This document shows, piece by piece, positions 46,709 through 57,167 of a stretch of DNA of 64,000 nucleotides. Both the position numbers and the translations under genes were made by a program. The DNA lies in assembly GCA_020631735.1 (NCBI GenBank), contig CM036179.1, forward strand, positions 27,705,063 through 27,769,062, given 5' to 3'. Source of the DNA: Saccharum officinarum. Taxonomy: Eukaryota; Streptophyta; Magnoliopsida; Poales; Poaceae. Position 1 is the stretch's first letter; every line of letters starts with the position of its first letter. Under the pieces are notes generated by a model, which saw only the letters and a list, made by a program, of their open reading frames with translations, searched no databases and was not told the origin of the DNA.

Positions 46709-47042
46709 CTCTCTGTAGGGTCAGTTCATTGTTTAACATTTTCATTAGATGCATGGTTAAGCGATTTATCAATTTATAAAGAGATAACTATCCAACACTC
46801 ATACAAAGATGCAATAAGAACCATAAGATGCGATAAGATCCAAAACATCCATTACATTAATTATTACATAGCGATATCTCTAGTAGCTACACTGACAGAT
46901 TCGAGGGAATCGTGCTACTCGTAGGCAGCTCCAAAAGTGGGACATCCTACATTACTCCATAAGTGCATCATCATATCTCTGGCCACACAAGGCTCAACAT
47001 GTCTACTACTACCTTATTACATGATTATGTGAAAAAGGGTAA
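46709..47042 (-). other. Spacer between extra ORF and gag
   Basis: 334 bp, AT-richer than its flanks, with no ORF. Because the extra ORF and gag are in different frames, gag would need reinitiation, an IRES or a separate RNA. Confidence 0.5.
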
Positions 47043-48272
47043 CTACTCCTGTCCGGGAGTGGTGGGTGGTGTAGAAGGACCAGAAGTGGAAGCCTCGGGA
47101 GTGCCCTCCATGGCACGAAGCTCATCGTAGGAGTGGTGGATCCTTGCGACGTAGGTGAGAGCGTAGTACAGCATCTTAGTCCTCGGAACCTCTGAGTAAC
47201 CCTCAGTCGGGCAAGCCTTGAAGTTGAGCTTGGTGGCCTCAACGTGGAAAGGCTGTCTGTGTGGTTTCTTGCGCATCCCAGGTAAGAGGACGTCCTAGAC
47301 CTTTCTGATCTCCTGGACGCGCTTATGATCAGTGTCGATCCAAGCCTGACTGATGCGGTTCACCTTGTCCTAAAGGTACTCGGTGCTCTTGATGTAGTGA
47401 ACCAAGTGGTGCATGTTGTAGGTGGTGGTGACGGCAGCCTCCACAGCTAGCTTCTCCATTGTGTTGCAATGGGCCTCCAGGGCAAGCTTCCTGAAGCCAC
47501 GCTGCTTCTCCTTCTCGTGGAACTCTCTCAGGGTAAGCCTCTGATGCTCAATATGATCCTCGCACTCAAGCACCTTGGACTCAAGATAGTCATGGCGAAG
47601 CTCAGCCTCCCCAACCTTGTCCTTGAGATCGGCGATCTCCTTTCGAAGTGACTGCTCATGGTTCTCGTAGAAGGTCTTCATCGTATCATAGCCCATGCGC
47701 TCCTCCTCGAGCTTGCCGACCATCTCCCCCTCCTTGCGCTCCACCTTGAGGAACTCCTCGTCGCAACAGAACAGGAGGTCTCGGTAGTGGCGGTTCTGCA
47801 TCTCTACATCCATGATGTAGCGATCCTGGGCGATGATGTACTGCGCGGAGGCCCTCAGACAGGGGTCGACCTCGTCACGCGTAGCACGGTCTGCAGCAGT
47901 GATCTGCGGCTCTGAGAACCTATTCAGGTCTAGAGCAGTAGGCAGCAGGCGGTACGGTCCTATCTTGAGGTAGTCGTGTGCGTCACGCATCACACTGCGA
48001 AGAGATATGCGTGAGACGGACTATACGCACGAAGCAATAGAGTTCTCCACCTCTAGTATCTCAAAGGCACGCAACACGGGTACGAACTCACTGGCGGGGA
48101 CCTTGAGGTGGACCACGATGTGCCCCTTGAACTCGTCAGGTCCAGGCTCACCCTGGCACACGTACTCGATCTGCTCTGTGGGAACGCCTAGTGAGTCCAG
48201 CACATCGTACAGGATCGTGGCGAACCCACGGTAGGCTAGTCCATCCACAGGGAGCTCGGCAATAGGGGCCAT
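47043..48272 (-). pseudogene. Extra ORF upstream of chromovirus gag (orf0-like), about 409 codons, three TAGs
   Basis: ATG 48270-48272 (MAPIAELPVDGLAYRG). One frame runs to 47043, broken only by TAG at 48021, 47370 and 47295. The N-terminal 80 residues look globular (YDVLDSLGVPTEQIEYVCQG; GHIVVHLKVPASEFVPVLRA). Next comes YLKIGPYRLLPTALDL, then a long coiled coil (about residues 150-260) and a short C-terminal domain (ATKLNFKACPTEGYSE; MLYYALTYVARIHHSY) with a Ser/Pro tail. I recall an 'orf0' in some rice Ty3 elements in this position; function is unknown. The clean frame over 1.2 kb, despite TAGs, implies past protein selection. Confidence 0.72.
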
Positions 48273-48605
48273 CTGCAAATTTAACCGTAAGACGGAGTTA
48301 GTACCTTGTTGTGCATGTAGTAACTTGAGTATTTCAGAGTGAAACTTGGTAAAACAAGGCGAATCATTGTAACTCAGAGTGATACTTGATGAATTCTTAA
48401 GTGAAACAGGGTGATTCAGGGTGGAATGGAGCGATGTGATAGGTAAGGTAGAACGAAATGTAGGTAAGAGAGTGTGAAAATGAGATAAGCCGTGCACGAA
48501 AATGCAGCATGGTCGGTAATATAACCGAAAGTGTCAAGATCTTTCCTAATTCTATTGTCCAATCCTATGGGTCCGTCCTAGGGTCAGCATGGCTCTGGTA
48601 CCAAC
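48273..48605 (-). other. Chromovirus 5' leader
   Basis: Untranslated leader between the primer site and the extra ORF. It contains repeats of GTGAAAC/GATTCAGGGTG-type words and no convincing ORF. Confidence 0.55.
48592..48603 (-). other. Primer binding site of the chromovirus
   Basis: Minus-strand TGGTACCAGAGC, two bases after the LTR end. It differs by one base from the usual TGGTATCAGAGC initiator Met-tRNA site. Confidence 0.85.
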
Positions 48606-51495
48606 TAAAACGTCCTTGATTTCCACGAAGGGAAATCCATAGAAACGAAGTGTAAAATGATGAAACATTCCATCAATTTACCCAAATCTCAGTGATACAT
48701 AAGTCATGCATGAATATCAGAGTACAATAGAGAGTTTTACATAATTTATTCTCTTCACCTCGCAGGGCGGAACACACTCACACAAGCATCCAGAACAGCA
48801 TCCGACGTAGATAGCAGCGGAAAACGATCTTCTGGAACCAGCTTGAGCGTAGAACAGACCCTCTAATTCTCCCAATCATCACCCTCATAGTCGTACTCGG
48901 GCTTAGAACCTGTCAAAAATCTATCAGTACACTTGGTACTGGCCATGCATCGCCCACCCTATGCTTGCAATGCTTTGTGGAAAGTGGAATGCATTGAGGG
49001 AAGTAGAAAGAGACCTATTTAGGCTGTGGTTTTCCTATGCAAGTAGTTAACATTTTAATAAAAAGATGTTCATCAGTTTTTTAACCCATCTTAGTCACAC
49101 ATTTTCCAAATCCCATCACACACAACACATCTCATCTCACTCTCTCTCTAGGCGACGAGATTGACTCCCGCTCAGATCTCGTCTCAACGGCCAAAGCCAG
49201 AATCCAACACAGAACCCGGGGAAAAGGTAGAAAGGACTCCTCTCTCTAATCAAGTGAAGCGTAGGTCATGGGAATGTCCATATCCGCGGACGTGGCTATA
49301 CGTATAGATCGATCAACTCTGCAGAGCGTGTACACATGGTAACCCACAAGATCACCATCCTCGACGATTCAGCTCGTCTAGGCTGAATCCAACTGCCTTC
49401 CAACCGGTACATGGTGCCCGGTCCACCCTCATCTCTTTCCCCTTGGCTCATGGTGCACCGAGTGCATCCAACAGCTCCTCTGCTCAGTTTTCCCCTGCTT
49501 CCTCTGCTCGGCCGCGCTCTCACCGGCGATGAGCGGTGGTGCCTACGCGCTGGTGGCTCAAAGGCAGTAATCGAGAGCTCGAACACACCGCGTGGTCTTA
49601 AGGAACTCAACAGAGGGGTCAACGGGGCGGATTAGAGTGTCTAGGAGGCTTTTCATGGCGGTGGCGGCTCGGCCGGTGCGGTGAGAGACGATAAGGTTCC
49701 CATGGTCACTCCGAGGTCCCAAACGGCACTAGGATACTCAATTGGACACATCCGCGGGGTGCTAAGGTCACCGTTGATGACTTAACTACATGGTAGAGCA
49801 CGTGTCCGCGGTTGGGTGTGCGGCGACTCTCTGGCACCTCCTCTGCTTCTCAGCTGTGCTCCCGTGCACGTCGCCGTCGACATGGTGGTCACAAGCGGCT
49901 TCCCCGGTGGCTCTTTTCCCCCTTTTTGCTACGCACATAGTGTTCCTTGCCAAGGCAAAACAAAAGAGCTCCATCCTCTTATCTCTACTCATCTAGCACG
50001 GCTGGTCCAAGGCTTCACCGTGGCAGAGCCCGAACATGGTGATCGCATGCGGTGCATGCGTGTCGTGGTCTCTCTTGGCGTTCTCCGTCCCTAGGTGCGC
50101 GCCGCAAACTACGGCTATGCCTACCGAAGGGTGTGTGGTGATGTTCGAGGCTTAGCCTTGGCCACCTCCGGTATGGAGGTGCCACGGCCGCGCCGGTGTG
50201 CACACGGTGGTGAGCAGAGAAAGGGTGGCGAGCGGGGTGGCTCACCTTGGGCTTGTGGTAGTAGGATGGCGGTGCAGAGGTGATTCAGAGCAGTGTAGAA
50301 TCGATGCCGTGCAGGGAGAACAGCAACGTCGACGTGGTCATTCGGTCGACGCTCCGGGCTCTAGTGGCTCCTCGGTGGCTGGCGGCTCCGGTGGCGGCCT
50401 TCCCCCCTTTCTCCCCTTCTTCCCCCTACTCCCCTTTTCTTGGTCGTGGTGCGAAGTGGTGGCCACCAGGGTGGTGGCGGAGCAGATGGAGGGGGCTCGG
50501 GCACCCCGGGTGGTGCCTACTTATAGGGGGCGGCGATCATGGGAAGGCGAGCGGTGGTGAAGGGGTTTGGGGCCACGTGGAGGCGATCAACGCGATTGTG
50601 CTAGGGTTTTGGGGAAGCCTGCTAGTGAAGATCGGATTGGCCTCACCAATTTTTGGAATCATGGGGTGGTTATGGAAAGGACGGCGGTGTCAGGTGGTGG
50701 TTGCGGTGCGGGCCATGGCGTAGGCACGCGCGGCTCACGGTGCGTGAGAGCGGAGGCGAGACGCGTGCGGCTGGCAGGAGGAATCGGTGGCGCGGCTTGG
50801 CGTGCACGGCTGGCGGTGGAGGCAGAGGGAATCTCCCCTCGCCCCGTGCGTGACCCTGTCCCCTGCTCCTTGCCAGTTTGAGCGAACAGAGGGATTCGGT
50901 CGGGTGGGAGGAAGGGGATGAAGGCGGGTCCCGCCCGTCAGCGACGTGGGAAGGAGAGAAGACGCCTTGGCGTTGGCAGGTTGGCAACGCAGGCCGAGCG
51001 CCGGCGGCTTGTTGGGCCGGCCCATGTGGCGGGCGCGCGCAACTGCGGTTTGGGCCGGGCCTGCTGTGGTTGGATGAGCTAGAAAGGTTCTTCATATTTC
51101 CTTTTATTTGTTTGGGTCTCCCATGTTGTAATTTTCTTTATTCTAACTAAGCCAAAGCTTTTGTAATCACTCCAAAATATTGCTTCCACTTGGTTAACAC
51201 AATGGGGCTCACAAGATATATTTTTGGTTTCCAACTATTTGATAGGTTTATATTTCTACATTTATTTACTTAAGCAATTAATTCAAGAAATGTTGTTGCT
51301 TTTAATTCAATTCAAAGAACATAAAATCCAACTCAAGCATGTTTGGTTAAATGCAAAGATGTAGTTAGCTATTTTAGGTGCTACTTGTGCAACTAGGTTA
51401 GGTTTCCTATATGACACCTCACCAAACATAGGTTTATTTTTAGAAAAAATTTTGCAGTTGTGATTTTTGTTTCCTGGAAATTCTGGGTTGTTACA
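48606..51495 (-). repeat. Chromovirus 5' LTR (2890 bp, internally deleted)
   Basis: It is colinear with the 3' LTR except that, after CAACCGGTAC (49410), it resumes at CCCGGTCCACCC (49417), omitting about 1.4 kb present at 38576-39980 in the other copy. Its last dinucleotide (minus) is TA instead of CA. A TATA-like TATAAG is at 50520-50525 (minus). Confidence 0.93.
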
Positions 51496-51500
51496 TCTTC

Positions 51501-52524
51501 CTTCCATAAAAAATGATCTTGGTCTTCGTTGTGCAAAGTTAGTGGAGTTCATCACTTGCCTTGATTCATCTCTGATGTGAATTCATCTATTGACTTACCC
51601 AGATTGGATTTGAGAGTTTCCTGCTGGGGTTAGTCCAACAAAAATAACCAGTGTCTACTAAAGTATACTATTAGCTCAAAAATCAACCTAGACACCACGT
51701 CTAATTTGATTTAGGAAGGTATTTTAACCTAAGCACCACGTTTAATTTAAAAACCTTTGGAAGTAAGATCAACACACCTCTTGGTTCAAAAATCAAACTA
51801 AAAACCTTGTCTAATTCGATTTAAGAAAACGGTTTAAACTAAGCACCATGCCTAATTTAAAAGGTGTATGAAGATACTCCAAACCTAAGTATACTATAGC
51901 AAACAAAGGTAGCATGAAGGCATATTAGAGATTTATTCAAATGGAGACGAAAGAGCATAATTATGGTGAGATATATATTTTATTGTTATTTTTTTAACAT
52001 GCATGAGCCTTCGTGTGCTCACATTTTTTTCTTCTTTTTTTATAGCATGGACCTTCATGTGCCCATATTTTTTTATTTAATAACTATGCAAGTGGGATGG
52101 ATATTCGAACAGAACTAAACATATTTGGATTTGATATTTAAACTAAACAGAGTGGATGTATGAATTATATAAAGTACACATGCAATGGAATGCAAGAATT
52201 AAAAAGGTAACTACTCATAAAATTTAAAGTCCATGAGCAAGACTATCTCACATTTCTTGATCATACTTACCATGTCTCACATGATGGAATCTGTGAGTAG
52301 GGCAACTTCTATATTCGTCACTTGAGATGTGATTTGAATTCTTGTGATGACGACCTTTTCTCCAACCTACACATGGTTAGAACAATGTATATGTGTATGC
52401 ACAAACTTGTGAGATGGCAGGGTTCCAATGTTGATGTATCATAAATGCTCAGGCACCCTAGGGTTTTTCAATGTTCCTTCTTTTCTTGTGGAAATTGCTA
52501 GAAGGTTAAAACGGTTTCTATTGT
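51501..52524 (-). other. AT-rich sequence, probable continuation of the relic split by the chromovirus
   Basis: No ORF. A degenerate unit with CACCACGTCTAATTT / CACCACGTTTAATTT / CACCATGCCTAATTT is repeated three times between 51690 and 51860. The perfect TCTTC duplication ties this flank to 37766. Confidence 0.4.
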
Positions 52525-53289
52525 TGTTGATGCAAAAGTAGATCTGCAAACACAAAGGGCTAATACCCGAATTCGATATCCAAAGCGTGCCAGTCGATTT
52601 GACCTGTTAATCGACAAGGATGAAGATACGAGCACTTTGGTCCTGACAACAGCAATACGCCCGGAAGTCACGGCCAAGAGGTACTCACACGGAACTCGAG
52701 GATCGCCGAAGATTGCACTGGAGCAATGCAACTCGCCGAATCGATGAGAACTCGTAAAAAAGAAAAATATGCAATTTGACGAAGTCGTCGAAAGTAGATG
52801 TAAATAAGAATAAAAGTTGTTTTTGATGTATTGACTGCTTGATTTTTACATTGCCCTTCACCCTATATTTATATCCTGATCTACAGAAACGTAACCAAAT
52901 ACGACTAGGACACTAAATCCAAATCTATGGAAACACATGACTTTGATACAACTCAGACTCTAATAAACGTATATAAGGAAATTAACTCTTATCTTATTCC
53001 ATAATCCGCCTCAGTCACGATGGTATTCTCATCAGCTTCCTTTTTATCGGCACAATCCATGTTCCATCAGCACATCCCTGTTCCATCGGCAGCAGCCTTC
53101 AAACCATCTTTCATCGGCATCGGCAATAATACCCTTAACCTTATTGGCAACATTTCAATTTGAACCCATACGCCGCTACCACTCATAAGCAAATTCATTT
53201 TCATCAGCTATCAATCTACACAATAATCTTTCCTCTACTGATTAGCCCTTCCTGACCATCTTGACACGTGCTAAAAAACGATGTCAACA
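52525..53289 (-). repeat. Tat-type 3' LTR (about 765 bp)
   Basis: The minus-strand start TGTTGACATCG (53289) directly follows a purine tract. The end CTTTTGCATCAACA (52525) gives TGTTGA...TCAACA inverted termini. The outer boundary is inferred without the partner LTR. Four ATCGGCA copies occur at 53040-53125. Confidence 0.75.
52866..52873 (-). promoter_or_regulatory. TATA box in Tat-type LTR
   Basis: Minus-strand GGATATAAATATAGGG contains TATAAATA at a plausible position for sense transcription of the element. Confidence 0.6.
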
Positions 53290-53304
53290 CATGCCCCCCA
53301 ATTT
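53290..53304 (-). other. Polypurine tract of the Tat-type element
   Basis: Minus-strand AAATTGGGGGGCATG ends exactly at the LTR start. Confidence 0.8.
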
Positions 53305-53720
53305 CAGAGTATAAGATATTGATGCTCTGAAATTTACTCCAGATAATGCCTGCTATTACCTATTTTTCAACCCATTCTCCAAGCATAACATGATCTGTTA
53401 CCAGATTTAATCAAATCTAGATCTAATCCATGTATCTCAGTAAATATCGCACATTTTCCAACTGTTTTTTGCTTCAATTACGGTTGAGATACCAAAATAA
53501 CAATCCATCGGCAAGATCTTATCACAGCAACATCACCATTTTAAAACTGAAAGATCCTGTATCAAAATATCCTTCAAGTCATGACTACTTACCATGCCAT
53601 CACATCTTCTGTACAATCCCTTGATTGTCATGCGAACAGTTACCATATCTATCTGAACCACCTTGATCCATCCGCGTACGGCATAGAGATAAGTCAAGAA
53701 TACCCCTACCCCAAATGGCC
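53305..53720. other. Upstream region of the antisense gene
   Basis: 416 bp between the purine tract and the TATA box, AT-rich, with one ATCGGC (near 53508). No ORF is supported. It is the likely promoter of the plus-strand gene. Confidence 0.45.
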
Positions 53721-53728
53721 TATAAATA
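53721..53728 (+). promoter_or_regulatory. TATA box of the antisense PMD gene
   Basis: TATAAATA in the context GGCCTATAAATAGAT, 154 bp upstream of the ATG at 53882. It is a near-consensus plant TATA box, on the strand opposite to the element. Confidence 0.65.
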
Positions 53729-53881
53729 GATTTCTCCGAACTGCTCATCTTCTACCTTCAAATTGCAACCTTTGGCATTCTCTCTCCGGTGGCAACCCTA
53801 ACTACGCATCCTCAACCCACCAGAGCTCCTTCCATCATCATTTTCCAATCTCCAGCTCGTGCCCTCATCCTTCTCGAAATA

Positions 53882-56800
53882 ATGGCGGTCAACTTCAACG
53901 TCCCTACGGTTCATTTTTATTATTTTTACTTCGAATCTTCTGGCCCCTTACGAATTCTTACAGTTGGTATATTTTTTTTCTACTTCTTCCATTCTCTTGA
54001 TCTTCCAAACTCAGGAACTCCGCAACACACTGGTTATTCCAACCAATCAACCTCCCCTCCATTGCCTAGGTCCAATGGGTGATCCAGATCCAACCGACCT
54101 GATCAACGCAGAGGCTAATTGTATTCCCTTCAAAGCTCAAAATTTCTCTTTGAATCTATGGAAAGATACATTTCGATCTTGGCCCAAACCTACCAAAGGG
54201 TGGAAAAACTGGTACTTGAGAGTCAACAGATCAATGCAAGTGTTCTGGGCAGAACGGAAGATAGATCAATGTATCAGGCTATCCATTGCTGATATGCAAA
54301 GGAATGAATCCATGATGATAGCTGCCGCTTATTTTTGGTCAGATACCACAAATACCTTCATGTTCGGTCACGGCCCATGTGCCCCCACTCTTGCCGATGT
54401 ATATATGCTCACCGGCTTGGATATCTCAACTGTCGATGAAGGCCACATTTTTGGTAGAAAAACTGAGTATAGAGTAAATACACGCAACATCGGCGGCTAG
54501 ACAGGATACATCCAAGAGTACCAAAAAACTAGTACTGTCAATCAAAGGGAACACGCCATATTCCTGAACATGTGGCTGGAGAAGTTTATCTTCTGTGGTC
54601 GATCGGTAGGACCAACTAACGCCTTCCTCCCAGCAGCGGAACTCTTGGCCAACGGTGTCAGATTCCCACTTGGCCGATACCTCCTGAGCTCATCTTACCA
54701 CCTTCTCCACCAAGTGTCTCAGAAGCTTCTACTTGGTGAATCCATCGGCAATCTGGGAGGCCCGTGGTGGTTCATCAATATGTGGTTAAACGCTCACATG
54801 CATAAACGTCTACAATGGGATTTCTTTGCCCAAGAATTCCCATGAGAGATCGCCGAAGATTACACCCTTGGAGATGATGAATCGGCAACACGCCCTCCTC
54901 TCAACTTCGGCGAAGCCATAATCGTCCTTCCTGGAACAGAGTCCAATGAAGATCAAATTGGCAGGTTTTTTCAGACTTTCTACCATGGTCTCCCTCGTGA
55001 TCTCAGAGCTTGGGTACCCTATATCGATGAGGATAACAAGTTCCCTCTTCTTTTCAATTTTGCCGATAGTGATCTGAACCAAGATAATGATCTTATGATG
55101 GCTATTATTACCCCCAGAGCAATCCCAGTAAACACATTTGGCAGCGGGAAGAATTCCCATATCACTTATGAATTCTACAATCCATCGGCAGTGTCTCGCC
55201 AATTAGCCTTTGGGCAACTGCCAATCAAACTATGCTTTGCCGATGTGATTAAGCCCAGAGAAATTATTACAGCTGGAACTGAATGGAGTAGAGTAGTAAG
55301 ACTTGCTCCTGATGTCGATATTTCAAATGTTGATCTCTCCGCCTGGTCACCAGCGTCTTTCATCACAGAGTCATATAAGCAATGGTGGCAAGAGTGGAAA
55401 GAACAGTTGTTTTCAACATCCGTTCATACATATCGGCACATGATCAATCCCGACTACGCTGTTCCTAACAATGCAGTAAGTTCCTTTTAACTTTCGTCTC
55501 TCTCCTTCCTTTTATATGTATATTGGTAACTAATCTTCCTTGAAACAGGCCGATAATCCAGTTTCATCAATAAGCAAAAGTGGAAGACCCTTCAACCTCC
55601 ACCCTATTTCTTCAATCTCAATAATTGGCTACAACGCCCCTACCTTAGAGGCCTTAACCTTTCAGAGGACTCGTGCCAAAACTATCATCTCCAGACCAAG
55701 ACTAGCAACATCCAAGGCCACTCCAATGGCTGCTGCTTCAAGCCTAATCAAGGTTTTTAAGGTAATAACCTTACTTACTTTGTTTTTCTGTCGATGCACA
55801 CTATATTAACATATAACTATCAGGATGTGAGAGCTGCAGATGGATCGTCATCAGCAACTCTTCCAATATCAAGCACCACGACCTCTACTCCTCCTTCAGA
55901 GGTATTCTCTTATTTTTTACATTTTTTCTGTTAAATATCCAATCTTATACTCGTTTTTGCAGCAACAAACGGACACATCGGCAGGCACACCAAGCATGCA
56001 AGCTCCCCAATCAACACATGTCATTGCCCCCCAGCCAATTGTCGCTAAGGTCCAAACAAAGCGCAAAGCTTTAACCGATGCTGAAGCTCAACAAAAGCGA
56101 CAGAAATCTACACCAGCCCCTTCGTCTGTTCTAAAACCTGTCAATCGACCCACTGATATAATTGAACAAGCTGCTTCTTCTGTACAAGATATACCATCAG
56201 CCATTATACCTCAAGGGCCGACTACTGATGAGGTTGTAGAAGACATTCCATTGGCATCCTCTGTCGATCCTTCGCATGATCTTTTTCAAGTCGCTCCTTC
56301 AAGCCAAGCTCAAGAAATTGCCCTGAAGCAGGTAAACCGATTAACTGTTTGGTTTATAATATCCCCAGACACCACAAATAGGATTCCTAACTCTCTTTAT
56401 TTCACAGGAACAAGATTCTCTCGATAGCTTGTTTTCTTTTGCTATCGACGTCTCCGATGATGACGGAGAAGAGGCGAGTTCTTCCCTGGCATTGGGAACA
56501 ATATCGATAGATACCTATGGCAAACTAGAAGTTCTCCTGAATCTGCTGCAACAAGATACTGCTCAACTGGTGATCGATTCAGACCCTGCAAGGACCATCT
56601 TCAAAACAATCCGTGGCCAAGTCCCTGCCGATGTTGAAGAAATCATCTTCCCAGCAGTCCATCTGGAGAGCAGACAACTTCAATATCAAAAGGCTATTTA
56701 TCGTATTGCCGACAGAGCAGCTCAGGCTCAACTTAAGGAAGAAATGCTGCAGCTGAAGCAAACTGCCGATGAGAAGCACAAAAGCATCAGCAACTTGCAA

Positions 56801-57100
56801 GCCTCCGATGCTGATCTTAAACAGAAAATTTTAGACCTATCGGCAAAAAGGGCAGCTCTGCTAGCTGAACTGGAAAAGGTTGAAACAGCCCTGACTCAAG
56901 CCAAGCAAGAAGAAGACCAGCTTCCTGACGCTATCAAGACCCTTCAGCAAGAACGAGACGTCCAAGCTCGCAAGGCCTTGGTTCTCAAGAAGAAACTCAA
57001 GCCTGTGGAAGGAAGTGCCGATGAAGATGCCAAGGAATTAAAAGAAACCGATGAAATTCGCCTGCGTGCGATATCAGCTATCCATGCTTTGTTAAATTAG
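53882..57100 (+). pseudogene. Antisense PMD/coiled-coil gene inside Tat-type element, 6 exons, 946 codons, two stops
   Basis: Exons inferred: 53882-53908, 54015-55475, 55549-55761, 55824-55901, 55963-56331, 56408-57100. All five introns are 61-106 bp, begin GT, end AG and are in phase 0, so every exon is a multiple of 3. Exon 1 encodes MAVNFNVPT. Exon 2 carries a plant mobile domain (FRSWPKPTKGWKNWY; AAYFWSDTTNTFMFGHG; APTLADVYMLTGLDI). Exons 3-5 are Ser/Pro/Gln-rich with a basic KRKALTDAEAQQKRQK patch that could be a nuclear signal. Exon 6 is a long coiled coil (about 60-200 of its 230 residues). TAG at 54498-54500 and TGA at 54843-54845 stand where Trp is likely. PMD proteins act in chromatin silencing (for example MAIL1/MAIN) and occur in transposons; the function here is unknown. 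Confidence 0.8.
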
Positions 57101-57167
57101 CGCATCGGCAATGATTGATACTTTGTTTTGACTCTAGCCGATAGGATTGTTATCGACAATTACTCTT

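Larger units (their letters stand above)
37772..51495 (-). mobile_element. Complete Ty3 chromovirus, Tekay-like, with extra ORF before gag
   Basis: Minus orientation. The 5' LTR (48606-51495) begins TGTAACAACCCAGAA, followed by a primer site, an extra ORF, gag, pol with a terminal chromodomain-like region, a purine tract and the 3' LTR (37772-42085). TCTTC flanks both outer ends (37767-37771, 51496-51500), a perfect target duplication. The LTRs share most sequence but differ in length because one lacks about 1.4 kb. Coding regions hold about a dozen in-frame stops, one frameshift and a mutated zinc-binding Cys, so it is dead. Confidence 0.95.
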
